Shown piece after piece: positions 1 to 7,190 of a stretch of 11,529 nt of DNA. The translations under genes and the position numbers were made by a program. The DNA lies in NCBI GenBank assembly GCA_947253595.1, contig CAMXZR010000052.1, positions 1-11,529 on the forward strand, written 5' to 3'. A model generated the notes under the pieces. The model was given only the letters and a program-made list of their open reading frames with translations, ran no database searches and was not told the origin of the DNA. The number at the start of each line of letters is the position of its first letter. The stretch's first letter is position 1. The DNA comes from an uncultured Olsenella sp. Lineage in GTDB: Bacteria; Actinomycetota; Coriobacteriia; Coriobacteriales; Atopobiaceae.

Positions 1-18
1 AACATGGGTAGTCCGGGC

Positions 19-2286
19 CTACTCCTCGCCCTCCTCGTCGAAGTAGCCCTCGTCCCCTGACCCCTCCTCGTCCTCGTCGTCGATCACGAGGGGCCTGAAG
101 CTCGCGGTGTCACCGCCGACTATCTCGTGCTCGACCTCCTCGGCGGCGAGGACGATCTGGCTCTTCATGGTGTCGGTAAAGATGTCGCCCTCCTCCTCGA
201 CGGCCTCCTCGGCCGTGACGGGGCGCATGCTGCCGGTGCTGCCCACGCCAGCGATGCGGGTGAGTCTGTGCTGGCGCTTGGACTTGCCGAACAAGGGTAC
301 GTGCTCGAAGATCAGGCTCGAGTTCTCGAGGCCGTACCAGCGTGCGGGAGATCCGCAGAAGCGACGAATCAGGTACTTCAAGGCGATCACGTTGGCGTTC
401 AGGCCCGAGATGTCAGACTCGGGCGAGAGGACCTTCCGAATCAGGCAGAAGCGGAAGTCGCCCACCTGGCTGTGGTCTCGGTAGATTGAGTACTTGTGGT
501 CCTGCGGGGGCAGCTGGCCCGATGCCATGAGATCGGCCACAATCTGGTAGAGGTAGGTGTTGATGCGCTGGTTCACCCTGAAGCCAAGGCGCAGCTGCAC
601 CTTGAAGGCGAAGTCGGTGCCAAAGTCGTTCACGATGTACTCGTGCGTGTAGGGCTCGTTGGTGACCTGCACGTTGAGGAAGTAGTACGCCTTGGCACGC
701 TTGGGCCTCTTGTCCAGGATGGAATAGAGGATGTCGCGGTCCAGCTTGTCGGTCGAGGAGTCGTTGGTCAGGAAGACCAGGTTGTCGGCAACGTAGGGGT
801 AGTCGTCGTCGTTGCGCAGGGCGTCCAGCTGGCCGATGTACTTGTTCACGGGCAGGTAGACGGTCTGGGTGTGCTCGACCGCCGTCCCGCGCCTCCACAC
901 GTACATGACCACGAAGATTGCCGCCGCCATGAGCACGGTGAAGTAGCCGCCGTGGAAGAACTTGGTCAGGCTCGAGAAGAAGAACATGAACTCGATGGCA
1001 CCGAAGAAGACCAGGAAGACCACGGCCAGCGCGTGCTTGCGCCGCAGCTGCGAGAGGTAGGTGTAGAGCAGGACCGTGGTCATGAGCATGGTCACCGTGA
1101 TGGCCAGGCCGTAGGCGGCCTCCATGTGGCTCGAGCGCTGGAAGAGCAGGACGACGAAGATGCAGGCCACCCACATGATGGAGTTGACCAGTGGGATGTA
1201 GATCTGGCCGCGGGTCTCGGAGGGGTAGTTGATCTTCATGTGGGGCATGAGGTCCAGGCGGATCGCTTCCGAGACGATGGAGTATGAGCCGGTGATGAGC
1301 GCTTGGGAGGCGATGATGGCCGCCAGCGTGGAGAGGATGACGGCGAAGACGCGCAGGTCCTCGGGGACCATCTGGAAGAAGGGGTTGAGGTCCGTGACCC
1401 CTGCGAGGCGCTCGTTGCCACGCTGCGAGAGGATCCAGGCTCCCTGGCCCAGGTAGTTGAGGATGAGGCAGACCTTCACGAAGGGCCAGGTCACATAGAT
1501 GTTGGGCTTGCCCACGTGGCCCATGTCCGAATAGAGGGCCTCGGCTCCCGTGGTGCAGAGGAAGACGTTGCCCAGGACCATGAGCCCCACGGCGTTGATG
1601 CTGCCGTCAAAGAGGAAGGCGATGCCGCGCAGGGGGTTGAGCGCGCGCAGGACGCCGAAGTCGGCACCCATGTTGAGCAGACCCGTGACGCCCAGGAAGA
1701 GGAACCACACGGTCATTGCCGGACCGAAGATCTTCCCGATGGTGGAGGTGCCGGCACGTTGCAGGGCGAAGAGCGCGCACAGGATCGCGATGGTGATGGC
1801 GATCACGATGTGCTGGTTCTCTCCGATGATGCCGTAGAAGAAGTCGATGGTGCGCAGACCCTCGATGGCGGTGGTCACCGTGACGGCGGGGGTCAGGATG
1901 CCGTCTGCGAGAAGGGCCGCGCCGCCGACCATGGCGGGGATGATGAGCCATTTGGCGCAGCGCTTGACCAGGCTGTAGAGGGCGAAGATGCCTCCCTCGT
2001 TGTGGTTGTCGGCCCTCATGGCCACCAGGACGTACTTGACGGTGGTGATGAGGGTCAGCGTCCAGATGATGAGCGAGAGCGCGCCCAGCACCGTGTCCGT
2101 CTGCATGCTCGTCAGGCCGCCGTTGTCGGCCATGATGGCCTTGAGGGTGTACATGGGGCTGGTGCCGATGTCGCCGTATACCACGCCCAGGGTCACCAGG
2201 ACCATTCCGGCAGAGAGGGGGATGCCGACGCCCCTCGACCTCGGCCGTCTCTTGGGTGAGGTGACCGAAAGCTTGTCTTGACTCAT
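19..2286 (-). CDS. kup: Kup-family potassium uptake protein
   Basis: This gene encodes a 755-residue KUP/HAK/KT-family transporter, an inner-membrane protein that takes up K+, in known members by H+ symport. The family signatures are clear: GVVYGDIGTSPMY at residues 34-46, RADNHNEGG at 91-99, ADGILTPA at 127-134 and GAEALYSDMGH at 247-257. About twelve hydrophobic segments run from residue 20 to 465, followed by a long cytoplasmic domain. E. coli Kup has about 622 residues. The extra length here is mostly C-terminal and ends in a very acidic tail (about 690-755, Glu/Asp-rich). I chose the ATG at 2286 because GGAG lies 4 nt upstream (complement of 2291-2294) and because the first recognisable family sequence follows soon after. 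The frame stays open 87 codons further upstream, but that extension has no family resemblance. The gene is divergent from the S10 peptidase gene. Only 18 bases lie beyond its stop, so its terminator is not in the window. Confidence 0.95.
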   Translation of the reverse strand: MSQDKLSVTSPKRRPRSRGVGIPLSAGMVLVTLGVVYGDIGTSPMYTLKAIMADNGGLTSMQTDTVLGALSLIIWTLTLITTVKYVLVAMRADNHNEGGIFALYSLVKRCAKWLIIPAMVGGAALLADGILTPAVTVTTAIEGLRTIDFFYGIIGENQHIVIAITIAILCALFALQRAGTSTIGKIFGPAMTVWFLFLGVTGLLNMGADFGVLRALNPLRGIAFLFDGSINAVGLMVLGNVFLCTTGAEALYSDMGHVGKPNIYVTWPFVKVCLILNYLGQGAWILSQRGNERLAGVTDLNPFFQMVPEDLRVFAVILSTLAAIIASQALITGSYSIVSEAIRLDLMPHMKINYPSETRGQIYIPLVNSIMWVACIFVVLLFQRSSHMEAAYGLAITVTMLMTTVLLYTYLSQLRRKHALAVVFLVFFGAIEFMFFFSSLTKFFHGGYFTVLMAAAIFVVMYVWRRGTAVEHTQTVYLPVNKYIGQLDALRNDDDYPYVADNLVFLTNDSSTDKLDRDILYSILDKRPKRAKAYYFLNVQVTNEPYTHEYIVNDFGTDFAFKVQLRLGFRVNQRINTYLYQIVADLMASGQLPPQDHKYSIYRDHSQVGDFRFCLIRKVLSPESDISGLNANVIALKYLIRRFCGSPARWYGLENSSLIFEHVPLFGKSKRQHRLTRIAGVGSTGSMRPVTAEEAVEEEGDIFTDTMKSQIVLAAEEVEHEIVGGDTASFRPLVIDDEDEEGSGDEGYFDEEGEE

Positions 2287-2619
2287 GACGCTCCATCCGA
2301 CGAGGACAGTCGCTCCGGGCACGTGACGTCCCAGGCGAAGGCTGCCGCGCACGAGCCGCAGGCAGCCTACCAAACAAGGATAGTTCAAACCGAAGAACTC
2401 TAGCACGACCGCGCCTGTCACGAGGGCGCATGCCGACGACTGTGAAGATGTCGTCTTGCCACGGGAATCCGCGCAGGTGGCTGGCCTGACCCACTTGGGC
2501 CTCCGGGCCGTGGACGCGACCCGCGCATACAATGTCTGGGAACGCATGAGACGCCCTCTCCCCTGGTACTGCGGGGGCGGGGGACGAGCCTACGGCCCTC
2601 GGGCCGGTGAGGAGGAGCA
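2287..2619. promoter_or_regulatory. Divergent intergenic region between kup and S10 peptidase, with inverted repeats
   Basis: This 333-bp region must hold the 5' signals of both kup (minus) and the peptidase gene (plus). TACAAT at 2528-2533 is a 5/6 match to a -10 box for the peptidase, 86 bp before its ATG, but no good -35 lies at the right spacing. No convincing minus-strand promoter was found; TATCCT in the minus reading near 2382 is a weak -10 candidate. Three structured spots stand out. GACGAC/GTCGTC is a perfect 6-bp inverted repeat with a 9-nt loop at 2435-2455. A nested pair has CCACGG/CCGTGG (2459-2464 and 2508-2513) enclosing CAGGTGG/CCACTTG (2474-2480 and 2491-2497). CGGCC-CTCG-GGCCG at 2593-2606 lies 4 bp before the peptidase RBS. 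I could not match any of these to a known riboswitch class. Confidence 0.45.
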
Positions 2620-4149
2620 ATGGCAGAGCAGGACGGCGCGGCGACCGCCGCACAGGCGCCTACCAAGATTCCCAAGGACAGCTTCATGACCGTGCCGGCG
2701 GACCCCCGCCTGGCCACGCCTGAGGCCGCGACGGTACGGCTTGCCTGGGACGGCTCGGGCGCGAGCTCCGGGGAACACATCGACTACGATTGCACCGCGG
2801 CCCATCTGGACGTGCGCGACGACACGGGCGCGCTCGTCGGCCGCATGTTCTCGCTGACCTACGTCGCGGTGGACGGCGAGGGCGCAGCCGACCCCTCCCG
2901 GCCCGTGACCTTCGCCTACAACGGCGGCCCCGGCTGTGCCAGTGTGCCCATCAACTTCGGGGGGATCGGGCCCCGTCGCGTGCGCACCGACGGCGTCAGG
3001 CACCTGGCCCACCCCATCGTCGTGGAGGACAACCCCTGCACCCTGTTGCGCCAGACCGACCTCGTCTTCCTCGATGCGCTGGGGACCGGTTGGTCGAGCG
3101 TGGCGGACGGCGCGGACACCTCCAAGATCTTCGGCGTGGACGGGGACGCGGACGCCTTCGCGCGCGCCATCGGCCAGTGGCTGGAAGAGAACGGCCGCTG
3201 GGCAAGCCCCGTCTACCTCTTCGGTGAGTCCTACGGCACCGTGCGCAACGCCGTCCTGATGCGCCTCCTGGGCGAACGCGACGTTAAGGTGGCAGGCGTC
3301 ACCATGCTCTCGGCTATCTTCGACTGGGTGCAGGTCCATGAGGGAGAGGACCTCTACCACCTGGGCATGATGCCCACCATGGCCGCAGCGGCGCAGTTCT
3401 TCGGCAAGGCAGGCGCGGGCGTGGGGGAGGACGAGTGGTTCCAGCGCGCCATGGACTGGAACGAGGACGTGCTGGCGCCCGCGCTCCTGCGCGGCGACCG
3501 GCTGGACCCCGCCCGCGAGGACGAGGTCGCGCGCCAGATGAGCGAGTTCATCGGCCTTCCTGCCGAGCACATCCGCCGTGCGCGCCTGAGGATTACCCTG
3601 GACGACTTCCGCCGCAACATCTTGGTCGACGAGGGCAAGGTCTGCGGCAGGCTCGACATGCGCTTCAGCGCGGACGCTCCGGTTGCCGTGCAGTCGAGCA
3701 ACGCGTGGTTTGCGGGCGAGGATGCGGCCGACGATGCCGTGGAATCCAGCTGGACCAGCGCCTTCAGGAACTTCCTCCACGACGAGCTGGGGTACCGTGG
3801 CCCGGCGCGCTACCTCTCGAGCAACTACGAGCGCGTGGGCGTCAACTGGAAGTGGACGCACGGGGAGCCCGGCAAGGACGGCGAGAGCTTCGCGCCCAAC
3901 GTGGCCTACGACATCGCCGTCGCCATGAGGCGCAACCCCAACATGAAGCTGGCGATCCTGGGCGGGCGCTACGACGCGGCGACCACCTACTGGAACGTGG
4001 TCCACGACATGAGCTGCCAGTTCCTCTCGCCCGAGCTCAAGGAGCGCCTCGAGTGGCACCTGTACGGCTGCGGCCACATGGCCTACGTGGACGTGCCCAC
4101 ACTCGAGGCCATGTCGCGCGACATGGAGGCCTTCTACCGGAAGGCATAG
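2620..4149 (+). CDS. S10-family serine carboxypeptidase
   Basis: The 509-residue product is a serine carboxypeptidase of peptidase family S10 (alpha/beta-hydrolase fold), which removes C-terminal amino acids from peptides. The catalytic set is complete. NGGPGCAS at 101-108 forms the oxyanion and substrate-binding region. The nucleophile is Ser204 in GESYG (202-206), the acid is Asp452 in GGRYD (448-452), and the base is His486 in GCGHM (483-487). A cap-like insert lies between about 235 and 345. The N-terminus (MAEQDGAATAAQAPTKIPKD) is polar with no hydrophobic core, so no signal peptide is visible and the enzyme is probably cytoplasmic. Most eukaryotic S10 enzymes are secreted or vacuolar. 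The start is supported by GGAGG at 2611-2615, 4 nt before the ATG. The gene is convergent with rlmKL and appears monocistronic. Its natural substrate cannot be told from the sequence. Confidence 0.93.
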   Translation: MAEQDGAATAAQAPTKIPKDSFMTVPADPRLATPEAATVRLAWDGSGASSGEHIDYDCTAAHLDVRDDTGALVGRMFSLTYVAVDGEGAADPSRPVTFAYNGGPGCASVPINFGGIGPRRVRTDGVRHLAHPIVVEDNPCTLLRQTDLVFLDALGTGWSSVADGADTSKIFGVDGDADAFARAIGQWLEENGRWASPVYLFGESYGTVRNAVLMRLLGERDVKVAGVTMLSAIFDWVQVHEGEDLYHLGMMPTMAAAAQFFGKAGAGVGEDEWFQRAMDWNEDVLAPALLRGDRLDPAREDEVARQMSEFIGLPAEHIRRARLRITLDDFRRNILVDEGKVCGRLDMRFSADAPVAVQSSNAWFAGEDAADDAVESSWTSAFRNFLHDELGYRGPARYLSSNYERVGVNWKWTHGEPGKDGESFAPNVAYDIAVAMRRNPNMKLAILGGRYDAATTYWNVVHDMSCQFLSPELKERLEWHLYGCGHMAYVDVPTLEAMSRDMEAFYRKA

Positions 4150-4184
4150 GCAAGAAGCGTCTCGCCGCGCCACGCGGGGGAAAC

Positions 4185-4209
4185 GGGGGGCGGACTCGTT
4201 CCGCCCCCC
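4185..4209. terminator. Strong hairpin between convergent S10 peptidase and rlmKL genes
   Basis: A perfect 10-bp stem (GGGGGGCGGA paired with TCCGCCCCCC) closes a 5-nt CTCGT loop, 36 nt after the peptidase stop codon and about 48 nt past the rlmKL stop. The T-runs are short on both sides (TT after it on plus, GTTT on minus), so it would be a weak classical rho-independent terminator. Its place between converging genes suggests it acts in both directions. A smaller inverted repeat, CTCCC/GGGAG, follows at 4226-4243. Confidence 0.7.
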
Positions 4210-4256
4210 TTGGCATGCAAGATGTCTCCCTGGGGGGTGGGAGCCTCGTCCCGTCG

Positions 4257-6695
4257 CTACTCGAGAGGCTTCGTCGCGATTCGGCGCAGCACGTAGCAGT
4301 GGTGGACCTTCTGGTTGCGCGCGAAGTCCTCGGGGATGGTCTGCGCGGTCACGTCCTCGAGCTCCACCCCGTAGCGGCGGAGCTTCTCCACGTCGGGCCT
4401 GAACCCCCTCAGGTTGCAGCAGAAGACAGCGCGCCCGTTCCTGGTCAGGATGCGACTCAGGCCTATGAGCAGCTCCGCGTGGTCGCGCTGGACGTCCCAG
4501 CTGCCGCGCATGCGGTTGGAGTTCGAGAAGGTGGGCACGTCGCAGAAGACGAGGTCCCAGCGGTTCGCCGTGCGCCTCTGCTCGCTGACCCAGCTGACGA
4601 CGTCCGCCTGGACGAACTCGTGCTCCGGGCCGTCGAAGCCGTTGCGCGCCATGTTGCGGCGCGCCCAGTCCAGGGAGGGACGGCTCATGTCAACGGTCGT
4701 CGTGTGCTTTGCGCCGCCGTCGGCTGCATAGCAGGTCGCGGAGCCGGTGTAGGCGAAGAGGTTGAGGAAGCGCTTGGAGCCCTCGGTCCTCTTGGCCATC
4801 TCGCGCACCAGGGCGCGGGTCTCGCGGTTGTCAAGGAAGAGGCCGCAGTCCAGCCTGGTGGAGAAGCTGACCTCGAAGGTGAGCCCCCCCTCGTCCACCA
4901 GGTGGGCCCCCTTGGGGAGGGCGTTGGGGTTCGTGCGGCCCTGCCGGCCACGAGCGCCCCTCTCCCTGCCATAGACGCGCTCGCGTGCGTCCTGGCCGGG
5001 GGAGGCCTCGCCCGCATACTGGGAGCCTCCGCGCGCTCTGGTGCGGACGCGGACGAAGCAGTCCTCGGGACGCACGTCCAGGACGCGCGGCGCGATGGCG
5101 AGGACGTCGAGGAGCCTCATGCGCGCGAGCGCACCGTCCACCGACTTGGGCGGCGCGTACTCGAATACCTGCAGCCAGCGACCCCTGCCCCCGCGCGACG
5201 GCAGGAGCTCGGAGCCCTGGAAGAGGTCGATGGTGACGGCGTAGTCGGGAAGGTCCGCGTCGTAGACGCGGTAGCAGCTGACGTCCTCGCGCCTCGCCCA
5301 CTTGCGCCGGAGCCTGGCAACCTTCGCCAGACGGGCGGCGAACTGGTCGCTGGCCGGAACCAGCACGGGAACCTCCTGGCCGTCTGGGAGGGTCAGCCTG
5401 GATCGTCCGGAGGCTGCCTCGAGCAGGGAGTCAGGAGAGAAGACGCGCAGGGTCGCCTTGTCCTGGCCTACGAAGACCTCACTCGTGCTGGTGGGCCGCA
5501 CCCCCAGGGCGGAGTCGATGGCCTCGTCCTTCGCCAGCACGACGAGCTGCGACTGGTCGTCGGCGAGTCCGGCAAGCGAGACGACGTCCGCCAGGGAGGA
5601 CGCCTGCACGGCGACCTCGTCCTCTGCGAGCCACGACAGGTCTGCGACGAGCAGGGGAGAGAGTCCCCCCTCCCGTTCGGAGCGGTGTCCCTCGAGCAGC
5701 TCGCCCAGCCACGAGATGCTCCCCATGCGCAGCTCGACGTCCATTCCAGCTGCCCTCAGGGCCTGTCGGGCGGAGTCGAGCGCGCCCTTGCGGGTCTCGG
5801 AGGCGAGCAGTACGAGCTTGGCCTGGCCCGAGGTCACGCGCTCCTGTCCGCGCCTGGCGCGCTCCCGCGCCTCTTTGAGGAGGTCCTGCCACGCCCCCTC
5901 GTCGTGACCCAGCCATCCTTGGAAGCCCCAGCGGTGCCTGAGCAGGCCGGGGGCCCTGTCCAAGGCTTGAGCCGCAGCTTCGACCACCAGCGTGCCCGCG
6001 CCAGAGTGGGCGACGGCGAGCGCGACCTCGTCGCGGCGGCAGCTGCGGTACCAGCCACCGGCCGCTAGGAGGGCGGCGGCGTAGTCGGGCCTGAGGGGCG
6101 CGATGCTCGCGCGCGGCGACCGCGCGGCCTCGTAGCCCCGACGGAAGAGGGCGTCTCCGCTGAGGTCGACGCCCACGGTGGCGCGCTCTCGCGAGACGCG
6201 CACCACCACGCGCAGGTCCGGGTGCGAGGTGTCCACGTCGGGTCGTGCGCCCGCGCGGGCGAGCATGCGGTCGACGATGGCGTCCTTTGCCTTGAGCGCT
6301 ACGAACTGGGTGTTCCTGAGCTGGGAGTTGGTGCCGTGGGCATCAACGGCGAAGGTGGCGCCGGGAGGGAGCTGCCCCTCCCAGGCGATGGCCGAGACTC
6401 CCTGGTAGAGCGCATCCGCGTCGTGGGCGTCCATGCGATCGAGAACCAGCACGACGCGGGAGGCCAGGCGCGACCAGAGGCAGGCCCGGTAGGCGTCCGG
6501 GACGGTGCCCGAGAAGCTCACCTGCCCGCGCAGGGGGCGGACCTGGGACAGGCGCAGGCCAGAGAGCTCGTCCGCGAGCAAATGCTCGAAGCCTGCGGGG
6601 CAGCTGGCGAAGAACTCTTGGCAGCCCGCGACGGAGGCCAGCTCCTCTCGCCTATCGACGCCATTGCCGCAGAGGGGGTCCATTTCGACGTTCAT
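4257..6695 (-). CDS. rlmL: RlmKL-type bifunctional 23S rRNA guanine methyltransferase, N-terminal half degenerate
   Basis: The 812-residue product aligns along its length with E. coli RlmKL (702 residues). RlmKL methylates 23S rRNA at G2445 (N2, RlmL half) and G2069 (N7, RlmK half). A THUMP-type RNA-binding region starts at SCPAGFEHLLADEL (31-44). The first Rossmann domain spans about 195-400 and keeps the family block DRAPGLLRHRWGF (246-258). Its motif I, normally MCGSGT, reads AHSGAGT (229-235), and the catalytic NPPYG is replaced near 350 by LVADLSWL. The second domain (about 450-812) is well kept: CYRVYDADLPDY (474-485), LNLFAYTGSAT (644-654), TTTVDMSR (665-672) and DVPTFSNSNRM (719-729), the last usually DPPTFSNSKRM. 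An Arg/Gly-rich insert lies at about 553-596. The start at 6695 is chosen because AAAGGTGA (complement of 6700-6707) precedes it; the frame stays open to 6857 without family similarity. The RlmK function looks intact, while RlmL activity is doubtful. Confidence 0.9.
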   Translation of the reverse strand: MNVEMDPLCGNGVDRREELASVAGCQEFFASCPAGFEHLLADELSGLRLSQVRPLRGQVSFSGTVPDAYRACLWSRLASRVVLVLDRMDAHDADALYQGVSAIAWEGQLPPGATFAVDAHGTNSQLRNTQFVALKAKDAIVDRMLARAGARPDVDTSHPDLRVVVRVSRERATVGVDLSGDALFRRGYEAARSPRASIAPLRPDYAAALLAAGGWYRSCRRDEVALAVAHSGAGTLVVEAAAQALDRAPGLLRHRWGFQGWLGHDEGAWQDLLKEARERARRGQERVTSGQAKLVLLASETRKGALDSARQALRAAGMDVELRMGSISWLGELLEGHRSEREGGLSPLLVADLSWLAEDEVAVQASSLADVVSLAGLADDQSQLVVLAKDEAIDSALGVRPTSTSEVFVGQDKATLRVFSPDSLLEAASGRSRLTLPDGQEVPVLVPASDQFAARLAKVARLRRKWARREDVSCYRVYDADLPDYAVTIDLFQGSELLPSRGGRGRWLQVFEYAPPKSVDGALARMRLLDVLAIAPRVLDVRPEDCFVRVRTRARGGSQYAGEASPGQDARERVYGRERGARGRQGRTNPNALPKGAHLVDEGGLTFEVSFSTRLDCGLFLDNRETRALVREMAKRTEGSKRFLNLFAYTGSATCYAADGGAKHTTTVDMSRPSLDWARRNMARNGFDGPEHEFVQADVVSWVSEQRRTANRWDLVFCDVPTFSNSNRMRGSWDVQRDHAELLIGLSRILTRNGRAVFCCNLRGFRPDVEKLRRYGVELEDVTAQTIPEDFARNQKVHHCYVLRRIATKPLE

Positions 6696-6732
6696 CGGGT
6701 CACCTTTCGCCCGTGGGATGTGGCTGCGAACC

Positions 6733-6738
6733 ATGATA
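6733..6738 (-). promoter_or_regulatory. Candidate -10 box of rlmKL
   Basis: On the minus strand this reads TATCAT, a 5/6 match to TATAAT, 37 bp before the rlmKL ATG. No good -35 hexamer lies 16-18 bp upstream. A GGGA/TCCC inverted repeat with a 6-nt spacer (6742-6755) sits just upstream and could be an operator. This is a consensus match only. Confidence 0.3.
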
Positions 6739-6848
6739 GCTGGGACGATTCTCCCGCAGGCGGCACCTCTGGCATCTCCCCAAAGCCACATCGCCCTCCC
6801 TGCGCTCGTGCGGGGATTGTCGTGTGGGGCGACTCGGCACAAGGGGTC

Positions 6849-7030
6849 GCCGCGCAAACTGCCGGAGATTTGCGCGCGAATCCCTGCTGAGCTGGGAAAA
6901 GTCCAAGCTCTGCGCAGGTTGCTCGCAGTTTGCGCGTCACGCGCGAGACTCTGGGGCTATTGCCGCGCAAGCTGCCAGAGGCTTGCTCGTCACGGATGAG
7001 CCCACAGCCCGCCTGCGGCTTGCGCGGCAC
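6849..7030. repeat. Cluster of diverged palindromic repeats of about 29 bp in the rlmKL-pgcA intergenic region
   Basis: Three imperfect inverted repeats and a fourth weaker copy occur in the gene-free stretch 6696-7190. Copy A (6851-6876) has perfect 8-bp arms, CGCGCAAA and TTTGCGCG, around a 10-nt spacer. Copy C (6912-6935) has 5-bp arms, GCGCA and TGCGC. Copy B (6964-6989) has 9-bp arms with one mismatch, CGCGCAAGC and GCTTGCTCG. GCCGCGCAA-x-CTGCC is shared by A and B on the plus strand. C carries the same core, CGCGCAAACTGC, on the minus strand at 6925-6936. Copy D (7002-7030) matches B at 20 of 29 positions. Centres of A, C and B are 60 and 53 bp apart. They resemble REP-like intergenic palindromes or a set of operator sites. 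The remainder of the stretch (7031-7170) is C-rich and shows no gene or clear promoter. Confidence 0.6.
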
Positions 7031-7190
7031 ACGCCCCTCGTCCCGTCGCCCCTCGCTCCGCTCCCCGCCTGCGGGCCATGACGCCCTTCTGCCACGGCCA
7101 CGACCTAGCGGGCGTCCCCAACGACTACCATGATGGGCAAGGTACATACAGGGCGCGAAAGCGCAGCAAGGCGACCCAAGGGAGAAGCAC

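Noticed and set aside
2457..2515. A tRNA or c-di-AMP riboswitch in the kup leader.
   Set aside because: The closed structure is only 55 nt, lacks T-arm and anticodon features, and the conserved riboswitch sequence blocks could not be found on either strand.
2287..2547. An 87-residue N-terminal extension of Kup.
   Set aside because: The Kup family does not have it, the ATG at 2286 has its own RBS, and the extension crosses the inverted repeats and likely promoter region.
1607..2653. A 348-codon minus-strand open frame overlapping the kup 5' end and intergenic region.
   Set aside because: It is His/Arg/Pro-rich out-of-frame translation of kup, with no motif and no RBS.
3435..6068. A very long plus-strand open frame (877 codons) spanning the end of the peptidase gene and most of the rlmKL antisense strand.
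   Set aside because: It overlaps two convincingly identified genes in other frames, has a low-complexity Arg/Ala/Gly/Val-rich translation with no recognisable motif, and is the expected by-product of high-GC codon bias.
6849..7030. The repeat cluster as a CRISPR array.
   Set aside because: Copies are too diverged, spacing is irregular (60, 53 and about 37 bp), orientation is mixed, and no cas gene is present.
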